From positions 1 through 39,883 of the forward strand of contig NZ_FMDF01000112.1 of NCBI RefSeq assembly GCF_900091955.1: a stretch of 39,883 nt of DNA. Reading direction: 5' to 3'. The notes under the pieces were generated by a model. The model had not been told where the DNA came from. It made no database searches and saw only the letters and a program-made list of their open reading frames with translations. Origin of the DNA: Streptomyces sp. Ncost-T10-10d. GTDB taxonomy: Bacteria > Actinomycetota > Actinomycetes > Streptomycetales > Streptomycetaceae. Shown here one piece after another: positions 29,702 through 38,687 of the stretch. The first letter of the stretch is position 1; each line of letters begins with the position of its first letter. The position numbers and the translations under genes were made by a program.

Positions 29702-31639
29702 TCAGCTGGTGCCGAAGGAGACGGCGAGGTACTCCTTGCCGTCCAGCGAGCTTCCGGTCGTCTTGCTGATCATCGTCTGGGAGATGTACAGCCGGCCCGC
29801 GGAGTAGAGCATTTCGGAGTAGTCCCCGGAGAAGCTGCTCTCCGCGTCACGGACGGACTCCTCGCTCGGGTTCTCCATCAGCACGGTCTGCTTGAAGGTG
29901 GCGCCGTCGATGGAGACGATCTGGCCGCCCTTGTCGTACGGGGGCGTCTTGTACGCGATGATGTTGCCGCCGTCCATGCGGAGCGGGAACATCGTGTAGC
30001 GGTCGCCCGCGTCGGCCCGGTCACTGGTCGGCTTGCCCGTGGTGAGGTCGAAGGAGACGATCTCGTTGGTGTCGCCGTACTCTCCGCCGCCCTCGTGGTC
30101 CTCGGTCGGCACGTAGATGCGGTTGTTTCCGACGGCCAGCTTCTGGCAGCTCTCGACCTTGGTGGAGGCGCAGCGCGCGGCGTACTTCTCGCCGTCCGCC
30201 GCGATCCTGGTGAGCAGCTTGCCGGTGGAGGCGTCGATCGAGAAGAAGTCCGAGATGCCGCTGCCGTCACCGGCGGTGTCACCGACGTCGGCCGCGACGA
30301 CCAGCGGCTTGGTGGAGACGATGCTCGCGTAGTCGACACCGGGCGGCATCTTGTAGGAGGAGAGCGGGGCGCCGGTGGTCGGGTTCAGCGCCTGTATGAC
30401 GAGTTGCGGGTCGTCATACGTACCGCACTTGCGGAGGACGGCGAGCGCCTCGCCACCGGCGTAGCCCGCGTCGTAGCAGCCGTCGGCGGAGACCTTGGGC
30501 TTCCAGCGCTCGGCGCCGGTGTTGAGGTCGAACGCCGCGCCGCCCTCGGTGCCGGCCGCGGCAACCGTGGTGCCGCTGAGCGTGATCCCGTCGTACCTGA
30601 GCGGCTGGTCACCGCTGGTGGCGGCGGTCACCGACTTGCTCCACATCAGCTTGCCGGTGTTCAGGTCGATCGCACCGACCTGGTTGCACGGCTGGTACTT
30701 CTTGGCCTTGGTCGGCTTGGCCTCCTCGAAGGCGATGGCCGTCCTGTAGTCCTTGGACATGTGCCGGGAGGCGGCGCAGACCTGGCCCGCCAGCGGGATG
30801 GACCACAGCTTGGTGCCCTTGGCCAAGTCGTAGCCGACGATCTCGTTCAAGCCGGTCTTCACGTACGCCTTGTCGGTCAGCCAGGAACCGTCGATCTTGG
30901 TGACGTCATTGACCTTCGGCTCAGGCAGCTGGAAGGCGACCTTGGACTTGGGGTCCGCCGGTGCCTTCTCCTTGCCGCCGCCACCGACAGCGCCGCCCTG
31001 GCCGCCGTCCTTGCCCTCGGTGGTGCCGCCGCTGGACTGGGACGCCTTGTCCTTCTTGCCGTCGTCACCGCCGCTGGAGGAGAACCAGATGCCCGCGCCG
31101 ACTATCAGCACGACGGCGACCGACGCGGCAACGATGATCTGCATCTGGGTGGTGAACTTCTTGCTCCCGTTCCCGTTCTGCTGCGGCGGGTACGGCTGCT
31201 GCTGCATCGGGGTGGTCTGGTAGCCGTACCCCTGCTGCGGCGGCTGGCCGGGCGGCAGGCCCTGCGGGAATCCGTAACCCTGCTGTGGCTGGCCGGGCAC
31301 GGGCGCCTGCGGGTAACCGTAACCGGGCTGCGGGGGCTGGCCCTGCGGGTAACCGTAGCCCGGCTGCGGCGGCTGGCCCTGCGGGTAGCCGTAACCCGGG
31401 CCCGGCTGCTGGTCCTGCGGGTAGCCGTAACCCGGGCCCGGCTGCTGCGGCGGGCCCGCGGGCGGCGGGGTCTGCGGGGTCTGCGGGGCACCGAACCCGC
31501 CCGGCGGGGTGGCCGGCTGTTTGCCGAACGGTTCGGCGGGCGGCGGGGTCGGTGCGCCGAACCCGCCCGGCGGGGGGTCCTGCGGGGCACCGAATCCGCC
31601 CTGGGGCGGCTCGTTGGGCGGCTGGGGGGGCTGCGTCAT
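29702..31639 (-). CDS. Membrane-anchored PQQ-type beta-propeller protein, paralogue 1
   Basis: A 645-residue protein. Residues 1-163 are a Pro/Gln/Gly/Tyr-rich tail with repeated PGYGYPQ units, then one membrane helix (about 166-186, MQIIVAASVAVVLIVGAGIW) preceded by KK, so the tail is cytoplasmic. A charged linker (190-235) and a PQQ/BamB-like beta-propeller (about 240-640) should lie outside; typical blades are LMWSKSVTAATSG and YDLAKGTKLWSIPL. ATG 31639 is preceded by GGGGGAAGGGAG. It is the most diverged of three tandem paralogues, 64 nt downstream of the second. Cofactor binding is not shown; such domains often bind proteins or cell-wall material. Exact role unknown. Confidence 0.88.
   Translation of the reverse strand: MTQPPQPPNEPPQGGFGAPQDPPPGGFGAPTPPPAEPFGKQPATPPGGFGAPQTPQTPPPAGPPQQPGPGYGYPQDQQPGPGYGYPQGQPPQPGYGYPQGQPPQPGYGYPQAPVPGQPQQGYGFPQGLPPGQPPQQGYGYQTTPMQQQPYPPQQNGNGSKKFTTQMQIIVAASVAVVLIVGAGIWFSSSGGDDGKKDKASQSSGGTTEGKDGGQGGAVGGGGKEKAPADPKSKVAFQLPEPKVNDVTKIDGSWLTDKAYVKTGLNEIVGYDLAKGTKLWSIPLAGQVCAASRHMSKDYRTAIAFEEAKPTKAKKYQPCNQVGAIDLNTGKLMWSKSVTAATSGDQPLRYDGITLSGTTVAAAGTEGGAAFDLNTGAERWKPKVSADGCYDAGYAGGEALAVLRKCGTYDDPQLVIQALNPTTGAPLSSYKMPPGVDYASIVSTKPLVVAADVGDTAGDGSGISDFFSIDASTGKLLTRIAADGEKYAARCASTKVESCQKLAVGNNRIYVPTEDHEGGGEYGDTNEIVSFDLTTGKPTSDRADAGDRYTMFPLRMDGGNIIAYKTPPYDKGGQIVSIDGATFKQTVLMENPSEESVRDAESSFSGDYSEMLYSAGRLYISQTMISKTTGSSLDGKEYLAVSFGTS
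31318..31446 (-). repeat. Coding repeats of PGYGYPQ units (36-39 nt)
   Basis: Four near-identical units of 36 or 39 nt encode PGYGYPQGQPPQ or PGPGYGYPQDQQ in the tail of PQQ paralogue 1. The unit length differs from that of the other two paralogues. Confidence 0.8.
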
Positions 31640-31703
31640 GGCGTACGTACCTCTGGGGGAAGGGAGTTGGTGGGTCGGGGCCGTCGAAAGCCTTCGTGAG
31701 CCA

Positions 31704-33596
31704 TCAGTTGCCGAAGGCCATCATGGTCTCCGTCTCCAGCTCTTCCTTGTCGTTGCTCGCGCTGACCCGTCCGCTCGCGATGAAGGAACGACCGCCCGCG
31801 TAGACGATCTTCGAGTTGTAGAAGTCGCTCTCGATCTCGGCCGTGGACACCGGGTGCCGCAGCACCATCTGCGGCGTGCCACCGGTCGGTGCGAGAGTGG
31901 CGATCCCGCCGGCCTTGCTGTACCCGGCCTTCACATAGAGCAGCACATTGCCGCCCTCCATGCGCAGTGGTTTCACCACGCGCCCGGCCGGAGCCGCGGC
32001 CTTCCACTTGGAATGACCGGTGTTCAGATTGAACGCCACGACCTTGTTCGTATCGGTGATGCTGCTGGAGTCCGGCGTGGTCGACATGTAGAACGTGTTG
32101 GCGTCGGCGGCGACACCGGTGCAGCCTTCCAGGGACTTGCCGAAGATGGCGAAGGCATTGCCGCAGTCCGGCGCGAACTTGTCGCCCTTGTCACTGACGA
32201 GTCCGGAACGGAACGAGCCGTTCTCCTTGAGGGAGAGGACGCTCCATTCCTTGTCCTTCTTCAGGGAGACCACCAGCGGGCTCACGGAGAAAACCCGGTC
32301 GATCTCCCATCCGCGCTTGGGCCGGTACGTCCACCTGGGCTTCCCGGTGACCGGGTCGACTTCCTGGATCTGGTGCTGGGGATTGTTGACGTCATCGGTG
32401 CGGCAGCTGGAGGCGGCGATGAGCTTGGGCCCGCCGGCGAAGGCGAACGGCTGGCACATGCCCGGCTGGTTGCCGAACAGTTCCTTGCCGTCACTGACCC
32501 GGAAGGCGTTGGAGTTGCCGGTGCGCCCGACCGCCACGGTGTCGCCGCTGATGGCCAGTGAAACGTCCGCCATCATGTCCCAGATGCCGTTCTTCTTGAT
32601 CGACTTCTTCCAGCCGGCCTTGCCGGTGTCGAGGTCGATCATCTGGAGGTCCGCGCAGTCCGCCTTGTCGGTGGTGCCGTTCTCGACCCCGATGACGATC
32701 TTGCCGTCTGCGGTGGGCTGCGAGGGTGCCGCGCACAGGTCGGCGGGCAGCTTCAGCGTCCACTTCTGCTTGCCGTCGGCCACGGAGTAGCCGGAGACCG
32801 TGCGGTACATGCCCTTGACGACAGTGTCGCCCACGACCCAGGGGCCGTACACGTCCGAGCCGTTGCGCGGCAGGTCGACGTCGTTCTTCTGCAGCCAGAG
32901 AACCTTCGCCTCGCCCTCCTTGCGACCGGCGTTGAGGTCGTCGTCGGCCTCGTTCACGGAGGGCGAGCCGCTCGGCTTTGCGTCGCCGCTCTTCTGCGCG
33001 ACAGGCTTCTTGTCGTCGTCGCTCCCGCTCGTGGCGATGAAGACGCCGCCGCCGATCACCAGGAGCGCGACGGCTGCGGCGCCGATTATCAACGCGGGCT
33101 TGCGCTTGGAGGAGTTGCCGCCACCCTGACCGCCGGGGCCGCCGGGGACCGGTGCGCCGGGGTACTGCTGTTGCGGGTAGCCGTAACCGGGCTGCGCCGG
33201 CTGACCGTACGGACCGGGCTGCTGGCCGTACGGGCCCGGCTGCTGACCGTACGGGCCGGGCTGCTGGCCGTACGGGCCGGGCTGCTGGCCGTACGGGCCC
33301 GGCTGCTGGGCATACGGGCCCGGCTGCTGCTGGTTGTACGGGCCGGGCTGCTGGGGGTAGCCGTAACCGGGGGCCTGGCCCGGCGCCTGACCGGGCGTCT
33401 GCGGGTAGCCGTAGCCGGGCTGCGTGGGCGGCGGGGACTGTGGAGCGGGCGGCGCCTGGGGCGGCTGCGCGGGCGGCGGGGTCTGCGGCGGACCACTCGA
33501 CGGCGGACCCTGGGGCGGCTGAGGACTCCCCTGCGGCGGCTCCTGCGGTGCGCCGAAGCCTCCCTGCGGCGGTTGCTGGCTGGGCGGCTGGGTCAT
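31704..33596 (-). CDS. Membrane-anchored PQQ-type beta-propeller protein, paralogue 2
   Basis: A 630-residue protein. Residues 1-163 are a proline-rich tail with about seven QQPGPYG units (88-132), then KRK and a membrane helix (about 167-189, PALIIGAAAVALLVIGGGVFI), an acidic/polar linker and a beta-propeller from about 235. It shares long segments with paralogue 3, such as LPRNGSDVYGPW and DLCAAPSQ. ATG 33596 has GAAGGGGG nine bases upstream; a frame extension to 33788 is rejected. The topology puts the propeller outside. Paralogues 2 and 3 also share their ribosome-site leader, so their duplication is the younger one. Function unknown. Confidence 0.9.
   Translation of the reverse strand: MTQPPSQQPPQGGFGAPQEPPQGSPQPPQGPPSSGPPQTPPPAQPPQAPPAPQSPPPTQPGYGYPQTPGQAPGQAPGYGYPQQPGPYNQQQPGPYAQQPGPYGQQPGPYGQQPGPYGQQPGPYGQQPGPYGQPAQPGYGYPQQQYPGAPVPGGPGGQGGGNSSKRKPALIIGAAAVALLVIGGGVFIATSGSDDDKKPVAQKSGDAKPSGSPSVNEADDDLNAGRKEGEAKVLWLQKNDVDLPRNGSDVYGPWVVGDTVVKGMYRTVSGYSVADGKQKWTLKLPADLCAAPSQPTADGKIVIGVENGTTDKADCADLQMIDLDTGKAGWKKSIKKNGIWDMMADVSLAISGDTVAVGRTGNSNAFRVSDGKELFGNQPGMCQPFAFAGGPKLIAASSCRTDDVNNPQHQIQEVDPVTGKPRWTYRPKRGWEIDRVFSVSPLVVSLKKDKEWSVLSLKENGSFRSGLVSDKGDKFAPDCGNAFAIFGKSLEGCTGVAADANTFYMSTTPDSSSITDTNKVVAFNLNTGHSKWKAAAPAGRVVKPLRMEGGNVLLYVKAGYSKAGGIATLAPTGGTPQMVLRHPVSTAEIESDFYNSKIVYAGGRSFIASGRVSASNDKEELETETMMAFGN
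33202..33350 (-). repeat. Coding tandem repeat, 21-nt units (QQPGPYG)
   Basis: About seven 21-nt units encoding QQPGPYG in PQQ paralogue 2, several identical at DNA level (CCGTACGGGCC core). Prone to length change by slippage or recombination. Confidence 0.88.
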
Positions 33597-33842
33597 CAGC
33601 ACGTCCCCCTTCGTGCGGTCCGGTGCCCGTTCCGATCTCCCCCGCGATTCCGCAGGGCTCGAAGAGTCCGACAGACCCCCTGAACTCTCCGGAAAGGAGC
33701 GAATCGGGCATGGATCCCGCGGCGTTACGGCAGTCGAGCGGGGCTTCTTTGTACCACCCGCAACACCTTGGACACCGGGGCGGTCCACCCCCTGTTCCCA
33801 AGGGAGAACCGGCCCGTGATGCCCCCGTTACGCCTCGGGCCG

Positions 33843-35693
33843 TCAGCTGCCGAAGCCCACGATCGACCTCATCGACTTCTCCGCCTCGTCGTCGATCCCG
33901 CTGATCCTCGCCTGCACAAGGAAACAGCGCCCGTTCGCATAGGCGACCCGGGAAAGAGAGAAGTCCCTTTCGACCGCGGCGGCCGCCGCCGGGTGCCGCA
34001 GCACCATCTGCGGCGTACCACCCGTCGGCGGGAAGGACGCGATACCGCCGCCCTTGTTCTTCTCCGCCGCCACATACATCAGCAGCCTGCCGCCCTCCAC
34101 CCGCATCGGCATCATGGTCTGACCGGCCGGCGCCGCGGCCTTCCACTTGGTCCGACCGGTGTTCAGGTCGAAGGCCACGACCTTGTTGGCGGGACGGCGA
34201 GCCGCCGGGTCGGGCTTCGTCGCCAGGTAGACCGCCCGGTCGTCGGCCGTCACGCCGAGGCAGTTGTCGAGACTCTTGCCGTCGGTGAGGAGGTCTTCGT
34301 CGCACTCCGTCACGTAGTCCTCGGTGCCACCGACCAGTTGGGAGCGGTAGGTGCCGTTCTCGTTGAGCACGAGGATGGCCCACTTGTCGTCCTGCTTCAG
34401 CGAGACGACCGGCGGGCTCGCCGAGTAGAACTGCGCGACCTGCCAGCCCTTCTTGACCTTGTACGTCCACCGGACCTTGCCGGTGACCGGGTCGATCCGC
34501 TGCACCTGCTGTTCCTTGTGGTCGTCGGCCGCCGTCTGACAGCTGGTGGCGGCGATCGCCACGGGGCCGCTCGCGAAGCCGAACGGCTGGCAGTTCCCCG
34601 GCAGTTCGCCCCAGAGCACCTTGCCGTCACTGACCCGGAAGGCATCCGTCCTGGTGGTGCGCCCCACGGTCACGGTGTCGCCGTTGATCGCCATCGCGAC
34701 GTGGGAGAGCCCGTCCCAGGCGCCCTGGCGTCGGTAGGTCTTGTGCCAGCCGGCCTTGCCGGTCGTGAGGTCGACCATCTGGAGCGCGTCGCAGAACGCC
34801 TTGTCCCCGTGGCCGGACTCGATCCCGAGGACGATCTTGCCGTCGGCGGTGGCCTGCGAGGGCGCCGCACACAGATTCGACGGCATGCGAAGGCTCCACT
34901 TCTGGTGGCCGTCGGTGACCGAGTAACCGGAGAGCGTCTGGAACATGGCCTTGACGATGGTGTCGCCGACGATCCAGGGGCCGTACACGTCCGAGCCGTT
35001 GCGCGGCAGATCGACGCCGCCCTCCTGGAGCCAGAGGACCTTCGCCTCGCCCGGCCTGCGCTTGGCGTTGAGCGCGTCGGCCTCCGCACGGAGGTCGTGC
35101 GTGCCCTGGTCCTGGTCCTGATCCTTGGCCTTGCCGTCGGCTCCGTCGCCGGTGGAGTCCGGTCCGGAATCGGCACTCGCCTTCGCCGTGGGCTTCGACT
35201 CGTCGTCTCCCCCGCTCGTGGCGAGCCAGATGCCACTGCCGGCCAGCAACACCACTGCGAGCACGGCACCGATGACCGTCCCGCGCCTGCCCCGGAAGAA
35301 CCCTCCGCCACCGGGCTGCGGAGGCTGCTGCGACTGCTGCTGCGGCGGCGGGTAGCCGTATCCGGGCTGCGGCTGCCCTGGATACCCGTATGGACCGGGC
35401 TGCGTGGGTGCGTCGTACGGACCGGGCTGCTGAACGCCGTACGGCCCCGGCTGCGCGGGTGCGCCGTACGGTCCCGGCTGCGCGGGTGCGCCGTACGGTC
35501 CCGGCTGCGCGGGTGCGCCGTACGGACCCGGCTGCACAGGCGCACCGTACGGCCCCGCGGCCTGAACGGGCGGCGGCACGGGACCGTATCCGGAAGGTGG
35601 TGGTGGCGGCGACGGCTGAACCGACCCCGGCGGCGGATCGTACGGAGCCCCGAAGCCTCCCTGCGGCGGTTGCTGGCCGGGCGGCTGGGTCAT
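33843..35693 (-). CDS. Membrane-anchored PQQ-type beta-propeller protein, paralogue 3
   Basis: A 616-residue protein. The proline-rich tail (1-135) has AQPGPYGAP units at about 46-86; then FFRGRRG and a membrane helix (about 139-160, TVIGAVLAVVLLAGSGIWLA), a Ser/Asp/Gly linker with DQDQDQ, and a propeller from about 220 (LPRNGSDVYGPWIVGDTIVK, DGHQKWSLRMPSNLCAAPSQ). ATG 35693 with GAAGGGGG upstream; GTG 35699 also possible. It is the first of the three genes in the direction of transcription, 114 nt after the ABC-F stop. A 149-residue-odd tail plus N-in topology is shared with the other two. Function unknown. Confidence 0.9.
   Translation of the reverse strand: MTQPPGQQPPQGGFGAPYDPPPGSVQPSPPPPPSGYGPVPPPVQAAGPYGAPVQPGPYGAPAQPGPYGAPAQPGPYGAPAQPGPYGVQQPGPYDAPTQPGPYGYPGQPQPGYGYPPPQQQSQQPPQPGGGGFFRGRRGTVIGAVLAVVLLAGSGIWLATSGGDDESKPTAKASADSGPDSTGDGADGKAKDQDQDQGTHDLRAEADALNAKRRPGEAKVLWLQEGGVDLPRNGSDVYGPWIVGDTIVKAMFQTLSGYSVTDGHQKWSLRMPSNLCAAPSQATADGKIVLGIESGHGDKAFCDALQMVDLTTGKAGWHKTYRRQGAWDGLSHVAMAINGDTVTVGRTTRTDAFRVSDGKVLWGELPGNCQPFGFASGPVAIAATSCQTAADDHKEQQVQRIDPVTGKVRWTYKVKKGWQVAQFYSASPPVVSLKQDDKWAILVLNENGTYRSQLVGGTEDYVTECDEDLLTDGKSLDNCLGVTADDRAVYLATKPDPAARRPANKVVAFDLNTGRTKWKAAAPAGQTMMPMRVEGGRLLMYVAAEKNKGGGIASFPPTGGTPQMVLRHPAAAAAVERDFSLSRVAYANGRCFLVQARISGIDDEAEKSMRSIVGFGS
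35449..35556 (-). repeat. Coding tandem repeat, 27-nt units (AQPGPYGAP)
   Basis: Four 27-nt units encoding AQPGPYGAP in PQQ paralogue 3, two of them identical. The period (27 nt) differs from the 21 nt of paralogue 2, so each repeat grew after the genes separated. Confidence 0.88.
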
Positions 35694-35807
35694 CAGCACA
35701 TCCCCCTTCGTGCGGACCGGTCCGGCATCTCCACCTGTGCCGGGCGAGCTTTCTTTCTATCACCCGCCCCACAGGCCCCACCGGTCACGCCGAAGGCATT
35801 GCAGCGG

Positions 35808-37625
35808 TCAGGCGTCCTCGGCCAGTTCCAGCCACCGCATCTCCAACTCATCACGCTCAGCGACCAGTTCGCGCAGCTCCGCGTCCAGCTTCGCCACCTT
35901 CTCGAAGTCCGTGGCGTTCTCCGCGATCTGTGCGTGCAGCGCGGTCTCCCGCGTCGACATCTTGTCGAGCTGCCGCTCCACCTTCTGCAGTTCCTTCTTC
36001 GCCGCACGTGCGGCCTGCGGGGAGACGCTCGCGCCCGGCGCGGCCTTCTCCTTCGCCGCCGCGGGTGCGGCGGAGGGAGTGGCCGCCTCCTCCATCCGCT
36101 GCCTGCGCTCCAGGTACTCGTCGATCCCGCGCGGCAGCATCCGCAGCGTGCGGTCGCCGAGCAGCGCCATCACCCGGTCCGTGGTCCGCTCGATGAAGAA
36201 CCGGTCGTGGGAGATCACGATCATCGATCCGGGCCAGCCGTCGAGGAGGTCCTCCAGCTGGGTCAGGGTCTCGATGTCCAGGTCGTTGGTGGGCTCGTCG
36301 AGGAAGAGGACGTTCGGCTCGTCCATCAGCAGGCGCAGGATCTGGAGCCGGCGCCGCTCACCGCCCGAGAGGTCGCCGACCGGGGTCCACTGCTTCTCCT
36401 TCGAGAAGCCGAACTGCTCGCAGAGCTGGCCCGCGGTCATCTCCCGGCCCTTGCCCAGGTCGACCCGGTCCCGTACCTGCTGGACCGCTTCGAGCACCCG
36501 CAGGTTCGGGTTGAGCTCGTGGACCTCCTGGGAGAGGTAGGCCAGCCTGACGGTCTTGCCGACGACGACCTTTCCGGCGGCGGGCTGTGCGTCGCCCTGG
36601 GTGCGGGCCGCCTCGGCGAGTGCCCGCAGCAGCGAGGTCTTGCCCGCGCCGTTGACCCCGACCAGGCCGATCCGGTCGCCGGGGCCGAGCTGCCACGTGA
36701 GGTGGGTGAGCAGCGTCTTGGGGCCTGCCTGGACGGTCACGTCCTCCAGGTCGAAGACGGTCTTGCCGAGCCGGGCGTTGGCGAACTTCATCAGCTCGCT
36801 GGTGTCGCGCGGCGGCGGCACATCGGCGATCAGTTCATTGGCCGCCTCGATGCGGTAGCGCGGCTTGGAAGTACGGGCCGGGGCGCCGCGGCGCAGCCAG
36901 GCCAGCTCCTTGCGCATCAGGTTCTGCCGCTTGGACTCCTCGGTCGCGGCGATGCGCTCCCGCTCGGCCCGCGCGAAGACGTAGTCGCTGTAGCCGCCCT
37001 CGTACTCATGGACCGTGCCGCGCTGGACGTCCCACATGCGCGTACAGACCTGGTCGAGGAACCAGCGGTCGTGGGTGACGCAGACGAGCGCCGAGCGGCG
37101 TGCCCGCAGATGGCCGGCCAGCCAGGAGATGCCCTCGACGTCGAGGTGGTTGGTCGGCTCGTCGAGGACGATCAGGTCCTGCTCGGCGATGAGCAGCTTG
37201 GCCAGCGCGATCCGGCGCCGCTCGCCACCGGAGAGCGGGGCGATGACGGTGTCCAGGCCATGCTCGAAGCCCGGCAGGGCGAGCCCGCCGAAGAGTCCGG
37301 TGAGCACATCGCGGATCTTTGCGCTGCCCGCCCACTCGTGGTCGGCGAGGTCGCCGATCACCTCGTGGCGGATGGTCGCCTCGGGGTCGAGCGAGTCGTG
37401 CTGGGTGAGGACGCCGAGGCGTAGCCCGCCGCTGTGGGTGACACGGCCGCTGTCCGCCTCCTCCAGCCTGGCAAGCATCCGGATGAGGGTCGTCTTGCCG
37501 TCGCCGTTACGGCCCACGACACCGATCCGGTCCCCCTCGGACACACCGAGGGACACACCATCGAGCAGGGCACGGGTGCCGTACACCTTGCTGACCTGCT
37601 CGACATTGACCAGATTGACGGCCAT
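35808..37625 (-). CDS. ABC-F family ATPase (Uup-like)
   Basis: A 605-residue soluble protein with two ABC domains and no membrane segments. Domain 1: Walker A GRNGDGKTT (38-46), signature LSGGERRRIAL, Walker B LIVLDEPTNHLD. Domain 2: Walker A GVNGAGKTS, signature LSGGERRRLQI, Walker B VLFLDEPTNDLD. An arm/linker region with KRQNLMRKELAWLRRG lies between, and a C-terminal coiled coil (about 540-605, KKELQKVERQLDKM) is typical of Uup. ABC-F proteins act on ribosomes or, for Uup, on branched DNA and ribosome assembly. ATG 37625 has GGAGTGA just upstream. Antibiotic-resistance activity is possible but nothing specific supports it. Confidence 0.94.
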   Translation of the reverse strand: MAVNLVNVEQVSKVYGTRALLDGVSLGVSEGDRIGVVGRNGDGKTTLIRMLARLEEADSGRVTHSGGLRLGVLTQHDSLDPEATIRHEVIGDLADHEWAGSAKIRDVLTGLFGGLALPGFEHGLDTVIAPLSGGERRRIALAKLLIAEQDLIVLDEPTNHLDVEGISWLAGHLRARRSALVCVTHDRWFLDQVCTRMWDVQRGTVHEYEGGYSDYVFARAERERIAATEESKRQNLMRKELAWLRRGAPARTSKPRYRIEAANELIADVPPPRDTSELMKFANARLGKTVFDLEDVTVQAGPKTLLTHLTWQLGPGDRIGLVGVNGAGKTSLLRALAEAARTQGDAQPAAGKVVVGKTVRLAYLSQEVHELNPNLRVLEAVQQVRDRVDLGKGREMTAGQLCEQFGFSKEKQWTPVGDLSGGERRRLQILRLLMDEPNVLFLDEPTNDLDIETLTQLEDLLDGWPGSMIVISHDRFFIERTTDRVMALLGDRTLRMLPRGIDEYLERRQRMEEAATPSAAPAAAKEKAAPGASVSPQAARAAKKELQKVERQLDKMSTRETALHAQIAENATDFEKVAKLDAELRELVAERDELEMRWLELAEDA

Positions 37626-37758
37626 TTCACTCCTACCCCGGTGGGATCGATCGGCTTCCCAGGGTACGGGGCAACGGTGGCGGGACGTCCGCTCGCTCCT
37701 TGCCACCTCCACCGGCTCATCCACAAGGTCGTGAACGAAGAGGTCCGCATCGCCGCTT

Positions 37759-37785
37759 GCCGCTACCACTACGGCCGGTAGCGGC
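37759..37785 (-). terminator. Terminator of ispE
   Basis: GCCGCTACC (37759-37767) and GGTAGCGGC (37777-37785), a perfect 9-bp stem with a 9-nt loop, 8 nt past the ispE stop on the minus strand. It separates the ksgA-ispE unit from the ABC-F gene. Confidence 0.75.
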
Positions 37786-37793
37786 GGGCGCTG

Positions 37794-38687
37794 TCAGACG
37801 ACGGTCGCGCCCGGCGCCGGGGACACCGCGGCCCGTGCGTTCCTGCATGTCCCCGAGGTGATCAGCGCCTCGGCCACCTTCCGCGCCGACTCCGCGTCCG
37901 CCACCAGGAACGCGGTGGTCGGCCCGGAGCCCGAGACCAGGGCGGCCAGGGCACCGGCCCCGGTGCCCGCGGCGAGGGTGTCGGCGAGGGAGGGGCGCAG
38001 GGAGAGCGCGGCAGGCTGGAGGTCATTGCTCAGGGCGCCCGCGAGAGCCGTGGCGTCACCGGTCCGCAGCGCGTCCAGGAGCGCGGCGGACGCGGCGGGA
38101 TCCGGGACGTCCGTACCGGCCGTGAGCCGGTCGAACTCGCCGTAGACGGCCGGGGTGGAGAGCCCGCCGTCGGCGACCGCGAAGACCCAGTGGAAGGTTC
38201 CGCCGACATCGATCGCGGTCAGCTGTTCGCCGCGTCCGACGCCGAGGGCCGCGCCGCCGACCAGGCTGAACGGCACGTCACTGCCGAGCTCCGCGCAGAT
38301 GGCGAGGAGCTCCTCCCGGCCCGCACCGGTGGACCAGAGGGTGTCGCAGGCCAGCAGGGCGGCCGCACCGTCGGCGCTGCCGCCCGCCATGCCGCCCGCG
38401 ACGGGGATGTCCTTGGCGATGTGGATGTGCACATCGGGTGCGATGCCGTGCCGCTCGGCCAGTGCGATCGCGGCGCGGGCGGCGAGGTTCGTCGCGTCCA
38501 GCGGGACCTTGGCGGCGTCCGGGCCCGAGCAGGTGATGCGCAGTTCGTCGGCGGGGGTGACGGTGACCTCGTCGTACAGGCCGACGGCGAGGAAGACATT
38601 GGCCAGGTCGTGGAAGCCGTCGGGGCGCGGGGCGCCGACCGCGAGCTGGACGTTGACCTTGGCGGGTACGCGGACGGTGACGCTCAC
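37794..38687 (-). CDS. ispE: 4-diphosphocytidyl-2-C-methyl-D-erythritol kinase
   Basis: A 297-residue GHMP kinase. It phosphorylates CDP-ME at the 2-hydroxyl, the fourth step of the MEP pathway to isoprenoid precursors. Motifs: VPAKVNVQLAVGAPRPDGFH at the N-terminus, the ATP loop PVAGGMAGGSADGAAALLA (about 94-112) and the third motif LVSGSGPTTAFLV. GTG 38687 overlaps the rsmA stop (GTGA), so translation is coupled. The rsmA-ispE arrangement is conserved across actinobacteria. Length and motifs are normal. Confidence 0.96.
   Translation of the reverse strand: MSVTVRVPAKVNVQLAVGAPRPDGFHDLANVFLAVGLYDEVTVTPADELRITCSGPDAAKVPLDATNLAARAAIALAERHGIAPDVHIHIAKDIPVAGGMAGGSADGAAALLACDTLWSTGAGREELLAICAELGSDVPFSLVGGAALGVGRGEQLTAIDVGGTFHWVFAVADGGLSTPAVYGEFDRLTAGTDVPDPAASAALLDALRTGDATALAGALSNDLQPAALSLRPSLADTLAAGTGAGALAALVSGSGPTTAFLVADAESARKVAEALITSGTCRNARAAVSPAPGATVV

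Noticed and set aside
29552..31699. A 715-codon open frame on the plus strand
   Set aside because: It is antisense to PQQ paralogue 1. The repeats it translates (RVTVARLRRLALRVAV type) are only the reverse of the PGYGYPQ coding repeats.
33202..33350. Regular 21-nt repeats as a CRISPR array
   Set aside because: The units are directly adjacent with no spacers, in frame within a gene, and encode QQPGPYG. No cas genes are nearby.
33768..37424. A 1218-codon open frame on the plus strand
   Set aside because: It lies antisense to PQQ paralogue 3 and the ABC-F gene, whose products have clear domains and motifs. Long antisense frames are usual at this GC content, and the product shows low-complexity Arg/Gly/Asp sequence with no motif.
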